Origin: Branchiostoma floridae
Lineage: Eukaryota > Chordata > Leptocardii > Amphioxiformes > Branchiostomatidae
DNA length: 64,000 bases
Reading direction: 5' to 3'
Assembly: GCF_000003815.2 (NCBI RefSeq)
Contig: NC_049995.1
Location: 13,793,503 to 13,857,502 of the forward strand
This document shows positions 25,601 through 37,600 of the stretch, one piece after another. The first letter of the stretch is position 1; every line of letters begins with the position of its first letter. The notes beneath the pieces are model-generated. The model was given only the letters and a program-made list of their open reading frames with translations. It was not told the DNA's origin and searched no databases. The position numbers and the translations under genes were made by a program.

Positions 25601-28600
25601 GGGTAACAAACTTGACGGAACGTTTACTTACTCCTTCAGTAATGTTTTGGTACGATCACTTTTCTTTAACACCTGTGCCAACTATCTTGACAAAATCCAT
25701 AGGTCCTTCCAAATTTAGTAAAAAATTAAAGGAGTGCTCAAACATTAGTTCAAAACAGGTTTTGACAACTTCTTGGAACCAATGAGACGTTTCACAATGC
25801 ACTAATAAAAGATTGCCACATACCGCGTGGTAGTTCCCTTCGTGCAGACATCCGCAGTCCTTGGGCTCGACACACGTCATGCCGCTCCAGATGTAGCCTG
25901 GGTCACACTCACAGCCCTCCACATTGGGCAGGCCGCACGTGGAGGAGGCAGTCGGGGTCCGGCAGCTGTCCTGGCAGGCCGAGGTGGAGTACGAGTAGTG
26001 GGCGTTGGGTGGGCACTGTAGGGCTGCACGTAACATGGAACAAAAGATCCATATATCAAAACATATCCCATTAGAGTGGTGTGGGTTAGGGTTAGCTATA
26101 GGTTTTGGGGGTCGGGGTTAGGGGTTGCGGTTAGCTATAGGCTTTAGGGGTTGGGGGTTAGGGGTTAGGGTTAGTTTTTTTCTCTGTTTTGATAAGCCTA
26201 AGTCTAAACGAAAAGAGATAAATGCAAATGACAAATACCAAATACAAACAATAACAAACTGTTTATACAAAAATACAATTAAAGCTCACCACAGCCGGTT
26301 TGTTCCCTCCAGCCTTCCAAATGAATACCAGCTGCTGCACATTCTTGGACGTAACCCTGAAGAAAAGAAACGGAACATCTTATGTGAAAAGGTTTGTAAG
26401 ATGTAAGAGTGTAAACTGTATTCTACTTAAGAAACGTGTTAGTAATTGCTTAATGTAGTTGCTTTATGTAGTTTTTTGTATTCCTTCTAGAGGTTAGCCC
26501 TTAAAAATAACCAATGGCTAGTTGAATAACCTTGAATAATTGGGCACAAGCAAGCAGATGAATTAATAGATAAATAAATCATAAGTTTGCCGAATCTTCT
26601 GATGGCATCTTATTGGCATCAGAAAGTTATATTCTAGCGGTAGGACGTATTTATGGAACACTCTCTTACACTGTACAAATTCCAACCTGTCGCAAGCTAT
26701 AGAAAGGAAATAAGTCAACGTTTTCAACTAGTTGCAGTAGTCTATGGCTCCAACCGTCAGACCTTTACAACCATCCCTGAACAGGTGCTGTTCAGTCAAA
26801 AATTTGTCCAATTTTTGTGTTGGATATTGCAGTTAAAGTTGTGCAAAAATGACTTCTACCAACACAGATCAACTTTCAAGTCAATTTTTTGTCGCATTGA
26901 GGTTACCTCAAAGTCATCACACATAAGGGTGGTGTCTCTGGTGTTTCCTGACGCCGCCATGTCGTAAACACAGTCCTCAATAAAGTCCGTAGGTTCGACC
27001 GCAGCGAAACAGGCGCTGAAGAGACTGTTGGTGTCCTGCAGATGTCCGCAGAACTGCTGACTCTCCAGCTCCTGTACAAACGCCTGGTCAGCCTGGGTGA
27101 TGTCAAACTGCTGGTCGGCCAGAACTGTAGGACAACTGGAGGGAGGAATGGATACGGATATCTTGACTTTCTAAAGGTCTTACTGCCAAGGATATAACTG
27201 CAGTACCAGGTTTTTAAAGAGATACGTGATACACAAGTTGCATCAGACATCGATTCTATTCTTCTGCGGCCTTTATCACTATTTGCCATCTTTCTTTAAC
27301 ATATGGTATCCGAACAACACGTCTGATTGAGTGAGTGAGTGAGTGAGTGACTGTGAGTGAGTAAGTGAGTAAGTCAGGAGTGACTAAGTCAGTGAGTGAG
27401 CGAGAGAGTGAGTGAGTGTGATACCAGATCCTTTAATGTGAGAAAATGTGTCAATGATTGCAAACGTGTGCACTTAACAAAAGACAACTTACATTTACGC
27501 TACGATTTGGCAACCATTAGTAATTCTTAAAATAGCTATTATTGTTCAAAAGAAAATATGTGGCGGCACAATGATATTGCTAGAGAGGTTTTTATTTCTT
27601 TGCCGTGTGTTAATTGAAATACGAAGAGTCCAAACCTCATCATGTCGTCTGGAGCCACCCAGCTGTTACCGAACTCCACAGCGTCCGTGGCCGGGGTCGT
27701 GTCAGGTTTGACCAGGTCGTCTCCTTGGATACCGTTAGCGTTGCCACACATACCGTGAACCAGACCGGCAAGATGCGCTGGCAGCTCGACTATAACGCTG
27801 GAATTGACGTGGGAGGTTTAAGCTAGACCAAGAAGAGCACTAAGATATATGAACGCACTATGGTACTATATTTTGTTTGTGATTTGTAATGATGTTAGAT
27901 TATATGACTTGAATTTTTTAGTAATAAGTACATTGTAAATAAACCTCACCATAACTACAACTATGGCTACGATAAATGCCAACGTCTTCTTCTACGTACA
28001 CCATACTACACAAAAATGAAGAGAAGACTTACTGGTGGTTCGCACCAAATTTGACTGTAATGCACAGAACAGTGTCAATCACGATGTAGTTGCCCTGTTG
28101 GGTGATAGACGCGAAACCTCCGATACAGCAGGGCAGAGCCCACTTTACTCCGTTCACCTATGGTAAGCATGAATTATGTTTCTTAGCTACACAGTGAAAC
28201 AATGTTACATGTATATGCCTATGTTTTAATAATATTTTAGCTGGGATCTCCTCATTTCTTGAAGGATCAACATAGATAAACAGGTACTTGAAGTCCACTA
28301 CTTTTCAGACATTATGTGTATATCATTTCCTAAAAATTTGGCCATACAACACGTAGTTCAAGAGTTATAGGACTTAGAAGTGGAGGGCCTCAAAAGCCCC
28401 CACCCCCTACCCCGTCCAGGGATGACCAAAAAAAGCCCGGTCTGAATAGGGTTAAGGTACTTAAAAAAAAGCAAACCTAAATCTGAAATTAAAAATAATC
28501 CCGAAAACTTAACAAAGATGAGCATACTCACGAAGACTTCCTTGTCCCGGGTTATGGTGATGGTGGACCCATATAAGGTAAACTCTACTTCATCCACAAA

Positions 28601-31600
28601 CGACACCCGCATGTTGTTTCTCCTGTTGTAGTTTCTGGCAGCGATCGTGAAATCCTTGCCTCTGGACAGCACGTACTTACAGTTGCCCTGGAAACATACA
28701 GGTGAGATACAGATGAGATCATGTGAGATACACGTGAGATACAGGTGAGATATCACACGAGGTACCACGTGAGATAGAGGTGAGATATAGGTGAGATACA
28801 AATGGGATACAGGTGAGATACACATGGGATACAGGTGAGATATCACATGAGGGATCACGTGAGATACAGGTGAGATATAGGTGGGATACACATGGGATAC
28901 GGGTGAGATACAACTGAGATATAGGTGAGGTACAGGTGAACTCCTGATTATATTTGAAAACAATAGTTGTAATCATTTAGTTAAAGTGTACAGGCTGCAT
29001 TAGCATAAGTCATAAGTCAAACGCAGCATATCAGTTTATGAACAATAATTTTTCAAGGAGTACAGAAAGCTTTTTAAACGAACTTGACACAAATATTACT
29101 AAGACGAAAGTGGCAAGGTTTAGCGTCATCACTCTTTACCTGGAAATTGAACCTCTTCCCGTCGAAAGTGATGTAGTGAGGGTCTCCCCTGGCAGAGCAC
29201 GTGACCCTGTCTGTACACATATGTGAAAGAAAAAACGTTTATCATTTGTGTTAATCTAAAAAAACGTATTTTATGCGATCGTTTGGTGGTCAGGCGTGAT
29301 TCAAGGACAATGTTAAGCAGGCTATTTATACTTTCTTTGTTTAAAAACATCAGGTGAAGCATTGAATTTCATGTTTTCAAGGCAACGCTAAAGAAAATGT
29401 TCTTATTTGCTATCAAATAGAAACGTTATATTTGTACAACCACTAAATAGGAATGAATACTAGATATAAACATTATGATTACATACCTCCACAGAACACG
29501 TCTCCGAGACATTCGTTTCCAATGTTCACTACATCGTTGGACACTGTAACAGGAAAGGAAAATATTAGCCTATTTGATTTGCTTTTCCATATAGAACAGA
29601 ATCTATCTATATGTTATGCAGGTTTGGACCAAAATTTCCGATCATAAGACCTCTGTACTCCCGAATTCCTTGTTCCAAACAGACGGTCAAGGATAAATCA
29701 GTCACATATCTAACTATAACCAACAAGGCCTGAACAAAAGTGTTAAGACTATCTTCTACTTTACTCTCATTATAGACTATCTTTTCAGACTCTGGACACT
29801 AGATTTCAGAAGCGGATCCTATAGGCAACGTTAACTGCCTCTTATTTATTGACTTTAATATTTGATTAGAACTTTGTTATATAAAACATCATACGAGGTG
29901 ACGAGATGATGTGACTTTTGCACGAGGTGTACTCGAAATGTGACGTATGTTAATGTATGACATGAGCTTGAATTGTGACGTATGTACTAGATGAAGTGTG
30001 AAGTGTGCTTGAAGTGTAGTCGCATGCCATTTTATAGTTATTGATTATTCTATTTCATTATATTGTATTGTTTCCTGTAATGAATTCCTTGTATGTTCGT
30101 CCGCATTTTTGTTGGTTCTGTCGCTACCAGCCCAAAGCTGCCTAGGCAGACCCTGGTAATGACTTGTCTCATCGTCAATAAAGTCGAAGTCAAGTGACGT
30201 ACTTGGTGCATCCTCTTGAGGTGTTACAGGTTTCAAGGTGGTTGTTTGCTGCGCAGGAGTGGGGAGAGAAGGCGGCGTTGGAGTAGTGGTTGGCTTTGGT
30301 GTTTGGGTGGTAGTTGTTGTCGGCTTGGGTGTTTGGGTTGTAGTCGTTGTAGGTTTCAATGTCGTGGTCTCAACTGAAACACAATAAATTAAGAGAATAA
30401 GACTTTTAGCCTTAATGAAATTTTTGCTAGACTTGTTGTCAAGCGTTGGCAATGGACTTACCAAGGACTTCGCTGAATATCGCGTTATTTGCTAATAGTC
30501 AGTGAAACAAGTAATCAGAATTCTGCGTTGATAATAACAATCAGACAAGCTACATTTTACCACTTGACACATGACAGGTAACTTACTACTTTATTTTACT
30601 ATTTGAACTGCATTAAAACAATGTTATACTAGAATATTCTAATCATTCACAACTTCAGTAATGTATGCTTGCATCACTTGCTTGTGGCTCCCATGTATAA
30701 TTCTTAGCAGAATGATGATGACAGGATTATGGCGACAAAGACCGTGACAACATCTCTTAGCTGAGGTATGTACGTGAGGAAAGGGGAGAGGACCGTTCTG
30801 AGAGTAGCGTTTCTTCACAACGCTTTGGCCTGTAATATGTTATCGATCATTCACTAGACGAAAGCCACATAGCCTCATGAGACTTTACGAGAAGTATCAT
30901 GCAATCGGTTTACCTTCGCAAAGTTGGGAGGACAGGGGCTCCATGATATCTTCCAAGGCGTCGAAGTCGAAGACAGTAGAGATGTGATCCGGTCTGCCGG
31001 CAATGGCGGACAGCTCCTGGTAGTTTATACTCTCTGTCACACCGATAGCGAACGTGATCACGCCGTCGTTATGGAGATTCTATAGTAAATATAAACAACT
31101 GCTTTGTTAGTAAACAACAGAAGATGTCGGACTGCTGATAGTATCAACTCTTACAGCGATACAACTTGATAGTAAATAACAGGTGACGACGTTAAATGAC
31201 AGTAGAGACATTATGATTGATGTCATGATAATTTCATTTTGAAAAAAAATTGTAAAATAATGTCTTCACAGACATTTTATTTTTCCATTGGCTTATGAAT
31301 TAAAGATTCTGTAAGCCCTGTAAGTAAGAATAATAAATTCAATGTGTTCTTGTAAAGTCTCATTCGTGGCATACTGGAGGTATTTCAATTTCAGACAAAT
31401 CCGTAGACAGACACTGTCTTCTCTTGTCCTACTTCTCGCCTTCTTAGGTTTAGGTCACAATTGCGGCGATGCCCGTCAATGATGTAGCCCCGATCGGCCA
31501 CAAATTTGTCCCGAAAAGCTGTCACCTCGGCGTTTTCCACGGTTAGGTCATTGCGTCTTTATGTTTCCGACTTAAATTCAACCCGGGTCCCGGCCGGGAC

Positions 31601-34600
31601 CAATAATACCTCTAGAGTCGAAAGGTGTCCCATGGGGCCACGTATAGGGCTCAAGCCCAAAAGTGCCAAAGAACAGCCTTTGAGCCACCCGGCAGGGCTC
31701 CATCTTCCAATTGGAACCAAAGCCTTAAGTGGCCACTCATACTTGTAAGAAGTAAACAGAACAGTAATAAACGGGACGGTACGTTGTTACCTGAGAGGGG
31801 AGGATCACATCGTCCCCAGACCTGCCGTCCGTCACCACCACCACGATTTTGGGCACTCCCGGCCGGGCACCGTTAGCCGCCGTCAGGGCCTGGTCACGGG
31901 CAAACGTCAAGGCAGAACCTAACAATAAAAGGACAGAGATTTCGTACATGTCTCTTATATTGAAGGGTCGCAATAGCGTTTTATAATACATACAGTGTCC
32001 CACTATAAGGAAGTTGGCCGTTAAACGACCGGAACGACATATAACTGTACGACGCAATACACGATATAGAAATATAATAAGGATGTAGTTAGACAGTCTG
32101 GTGATCGGATTGACTGCTACCAACACTGAAACTGACGATGCTTTGCTCGATTAGCTATCAAAACTAGGGTAACTACGAAGTTTCATTTGTTGGCAGGTAA
32201 AAGGCACTGTAAACAATTCAAAACGTACTACAAAATGATAAACGCCTGTCCTTTGACGATATGATTCGTAAAATAATACTAAAAAAAGTCATAGAAAATC
32301 TCTATCATACCAGTGCTGGTCCCCCGGCTGATGACAGCGATGTTACTGATGGCCTGCTGCAGACTGAGCAGTGAGCTGTGCGCGTTAAGAGCGAACTCCT
32401 GCTGCGGAGACGAGCTGTACTGGACAACTCCCACTTGGGTAGCTGTGGGGCTGATGTCGAAGTGACCGACGACGTTGTTAAGGAATGTCTTCACCTAAAG
32501 AAACAGGAAGGTATGGTATAAGAGCACAGCTATGATTGGCGTAAGACGATCCTAGCTCTTTCGAGTTTTCATCAAATGATATCTCTTGCCTTTAAGTCAA
32601 TGAATAAGTATCATAGATGTCAAAAACAAAACTGTACAACAATGACAAGCGTTTGACAGGAAAAAGGAGAATTTTGGAAACGTTTCAAGTGTACAATTCA
32701 AGAGATGTCTTATGCCATACAAATTTCTATAGATGAGTTCTTCAATACTAACATCTTTATCTAAAATAGCATCACTTACCTTTTCGAATTCGATAGCTGG
32801 AATGCTGGCGGAACCATCGACAACAAACACGATGTCAGCCTGCATCTCACAGGCGGCGGTTGGTGCCGCGGCGGGCGTAGTTGTAGGTGTCGGTGTTGTT
32901 GTAGGCTTGGGAGTTTGGGTTGTAGTCGTTGTTGGCTTAGGAGTTTGCGTTGTAGTCGTTGTAGGCTTTATAGTCGTTGTGGCAACTGCAATTCAAAATT
33001 GTGACAATTTTTCACCATTGAAATTTTGATGATGTCCTGTCTTGTATTGTATGGATCGATAGAAGATATGGACTTAGGACATTGGGTGGTAGTCGTTGTT
33101 GGCCTCGGAGTTTGCGTTATATTCGTTGTAGCAACTGGAATCTCAAAGCAAAATCGTTAAAACTTTCCGAGACACCGGTTTTAACGATGTCCGGGCATGC
33201 AAATTGTATGAATGGCTCAATAGAGGACTAGGATCACTGCGGTTAGAGAAAAAACTACGGGAGTTCACGATGAACAGAATGAACTGGAGATACATGAAGA
33301 AATACTGCAGCTACAGGACGTCCAGACCAATGCAAAAGCAAAGCAGAATATACTATAAACAAACACTACAGTAACTGCTGTAACAGTTATGACATGAAGA
33401 ATCTGTTCTTCTGCAGTTTTATCGGTGCCAATGGCTAACATTACGCATTGCTGTGGGGGTTACATTAAGTGTTATAATGCCAAGGTTTGTGTCAGACATT
33501 CTTGAAGCATTTATCCAAATGTAATGACTTGTAAGTACTTAGGTGACAGCCGTAGACTCCGTCCTGCAGACCCCACTCGGCCCCAGGCAGACAGGACATA
33601 GGAGCGCAGCTGACCTGCCAGTTCGGCAGACACTCGCACTGCCGACCGTCCTCTGTGCCCCACACTTCTCCGAGCTGGAAAACAAAGTCATGGGGTATTA
33701 ACACTTACATAAGCTATATGCGTCAGAAGATTCCAAGACTAGCTATGTGCACATCCAGCAACGGGTTGGCCCAAATACCGGAATACACATTGAGGAGGGT
33801 GAAATCTTCCGAAAGACATTTTACTTTGATAAATAAACATTGTAGGTTGCTACATATCTCGAAAGATAACTTTAGATATCGAAGTTCTAGACTTAAATGA
33901 AAAGTCTCTAAAACAGAATGAAATGATTTATATTCTTTATATTCTTTACAAGATACAAACAAAAAACCATTTCACTTTATGAAAGGCTATTCAGGTTGTT
34001 AAGAATAGTATAACCAGTCTTCACACCTCTTCTGCTTTTATTAACCACCATTTATTAGTCACCATAAATGAACAAAACAAAATCATGAACACACGGTGTG
34101 GTAGTTTCCTTCATGCAGACATCCGCAGTCCCTGGGTTCGACACACGTCATGCCGCTCCAGATGTAGCCTGTGTCACACTCACAGCCCTCCACATTGGGC
34201 AGGCCGCACGTGGAGGAGGCAGTCGGGGTCCGGCAGCTGTCCTGGCAGGCCGAGGTGGAGTACGAGTAGTGGGCGTTGGGTGGACACTGAAGGTCTGTGG
34301 GGAAACATTAGATGGAAAGACAGAGATGGCAGAATGATCAACAAGGAAAAGCATAACATAATCTGGGATAATGGTAACATTACTTGATCAGGATCACGAA
34401 TGGTTTGCGAGAGGTGTACATGTGAGGGAGACCATTAAGACACGAAGACAACAAAGTCTTTACAGGAACAGGCGTGCCACTGTCTGATACCTATGACTGT
34501 GTCCTGTCAAGTGAGAGGGCAGTTCGAAAGCAAAACGAGATCTACCGGGTTGATGAAGAGACAAAGTGTGTCTCTAAAGCTTCCCAAGCTACGAACTGTA

Positions 34601-37600
34601 GTTGTGTGTATTCTGTTTAAAATCTTGTCATAAGTTTGCAGATTTGTCAATGACCATCTTGACGATTATTCCAGTTCCATAGACAACACTGAAAATATCT
34701 AATGCTGTACTATCTATACTGGGAATCACAGAAACGTTTTTATGCCTATGTATACGTTACGCGAACATTCTGAGAACATAACACAATGGAGTACATATAA
34801 TAATGCTAGGTTAGCATGTAGAAAATGTACATACCACAGCCGGTCTGTTCTCTCCATCCGTCAATATGAACACCAGCCGCTGCACATACGCGGACGTATT
34901 CCTACACAATAAGGACAGGGCATGTTATACCAAAAACAATATTCTTTCAGAGAATACATCTCGAACAGACAGCTGGGTTTCCATTAAACCTTATCATTTC
35001 AACCGCTGATGACAATGTATGTCATGAAAGCAAAAGTTACAGTTCTAGAGGATAGACTTGTTACAATCCGATTTCTACCGGGTCTCCTTGCGCCCGCAGC
35101 TCTAGGGAAGCCCCGGTAGAAATCGGATGGTACTCAGGCTACGTGAAGATGCTGACATGGCTGAAAACGTATCAAAAAGCGTACGGACAAACGAACCAAA
35201 AGAGTGAAGGCTTAGATTACCTCAAAGTTTTCACACATGAGACTGTGTTCGCTGGTGCTTCCAGACGCCGCCATATCGTACACACATGTTTCTACGTACT
35301 CCGTAGGTTCTACAGCTGCGAAACAGGCGCTGAAGAGACTGTTGGTGTCCTGCAGATGTCCGCAGAACTGCTGACTCTCCAGCTCCTGTACAAACGCCTG
35401 GTCAGCCTGGGTGATGTCAAACTGTTGGTCAGCCTGCAGTGCAGGGCAACTGAAGGGGAAAGTAGAATTTGAAGTACGAATGTCAAAGTTTTCTATATTG
35501 GTAGAGCTGGTAGAACGTAACTGGTAGAGCGTTCGGCTCGGAATCTAGAGGTCCCGAGTTCGATACCCTGCTCCCGACGTTGTACCCTTGAGAAAGGCAC
35601 TTAACACGACCTTCCTCACTTCACCATACTGGGTACCTGACTTCGGTCGGGGAGGTAAAAGAAAACGACTACCTTCATATTCTCTCTGTACTGTTTATAC
35701 GGCACTGTTAATCTAACTTGAGTGCAGTGCCACATTGTCCTCGTCTGTCCAAAAAGCAAACAGCAAAGATGTCAAAGGAATACTTTCTTTATCCATAATC
35801 AACGTTTCGGTTCGTTTTTATAGTTATCAACATCGTGGATACAAAAGAAATATATTTCTTGTCTAGCGGTCTCTCCTACACATCTATTCTAGTCATCTGA
35901 TTCTTTAACAATGTTCGTTATTCATGTATATTCAAAACATGGCATGTGCTTATGTGATCCAGCTTTGAATACATGTGAGCCACCTTCTACTGTATATATG
36001 TATGTGGTCACGATATCAGTTAGCTGCCTAGTGTCCAAATCTTATTGTCCCTGTTGCAATCTAAACAAGGTCTAAATATACCTTGCTGTCAGTCCTACAA
36101 AAGCAGTTTAAGACAAAACAAAGGTCAGTCAGTAATCAGTGTTTTCTTAAACGTACCATACAAGCGTACTGTACATTGTTATAGATTCTTAGTTTGTTTT
36201 CTTATTTCTTCTATCAATACATTGTTGGATGAATGTTAAAGACGATTTTTAAAATCATTTTAGAAATAATTACCCACCTGACGTCATCAAGGGCCGTCCA
36301 GCTGTTGCCGAACTCCACAGGGTCCGTGACCGGGGTCATGTCGGGCTTGATGAGGTCATCTCCTTGGTTACCGTTAGCGTTGCCACAGAGACCGCCAACA
36401 GTCCAGGCGAGCTCAGGAGGTAGCTCCACTGTGACGCTGTATCAAAAATTGACAAAACTTTAAAGAATTACAACAAGGGACTATTAAAAGGTTAAAAGCT
36501 TGTAAATGTTCTAAAAACTCCTGAAAGTTCTAAAAACTCCTGAAAGCGTTCCAGGGCTAAAGATTCTTAAATTGTTTTCATTTTTCGACGAGAAAGTCTG
36601 TATTCTATGCATCAGCTAATGCACGCATTGGTGAACCCGGCTATACACGACATGACGTGACGTACCGATGGTTGCCGTCATACGTCACGGTAACGCACAG
36701 AGCGGTGTCAATCACGATGTTGTTTCCCTGTTGGGTTATGGACGCCAGGCTGTTCAGGCAGATGGGCAGGCTCCACTTCACTCCATTCACCTAATAAGTG
36801 GACAATATACACATTATAGAAAAGGTGGGATTCATTGACTTCCACTGTCTCATAAAAGAAGTCGAAGCCAACAAGTTTTGAACAGTTAAGAGCTATAAGC
36901 TTTTTGACTAGAGTAGACGCATTTCATACTATGCTAGACTATTTGTTTGTTTTCTCTCAAATTTCGCATTCTTAATTTCGAACGGTAATATGAATGCAAT
37001 TTCCAATGCTCACAAATGTTCCTAAAGACAGAATATTCCAATTACTTTTTCCGTTTGCCCAGATAGTTTCTCGAATCTGCCATGAGAAAAATGACCGAAA
37101 CAAACATATTTTTGTCATTCATAAGGCCATCTGAAACGGTGTATCTTATTATCTGAATGACTAACCTTCATCGACGCATAAGGCAGTAATAAGTGTTCAG
37201 ATGTTTCGTTCTTATGAGCATGTCCTATGATAGAATTGGGGTACACTACTTACGTAGACCTCCTTGCCCTGGGTGATTGTAATCATGTTCCCGTACAGCT
37301 CGAACTCCACAGCGTCCACAAACGACACGCGAGTGTTCCCTCTCCTGTGCACATTCCGGGCAGAGACCTGGAAGTCCATGCCTCTGGAGAGAACGTACTT
37401 GCAGTTGCCCTGAAAATTATAATAAGTATCAATTAGACAAACCATGTATTCTAAACTCCATCAGCCTTTACATTTACAACTGTCTTAAGAAGCGAGAAGA
37501 AGTTGAACCTGTACATACTGGTATACTTTAGACTTTGTAATTTTAATTGTATATCACACCATCGCACAATTTGCCTTTAGAACCTCTAGGAACTGCAATC

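Noticed and set aside
35520-35592. Functional tRNA gene
   Set aside because: Box A and B motifs are present but no acceptor stem or cloverleaf can be formed, and it continues into a SINE body shared with 13490-13672.
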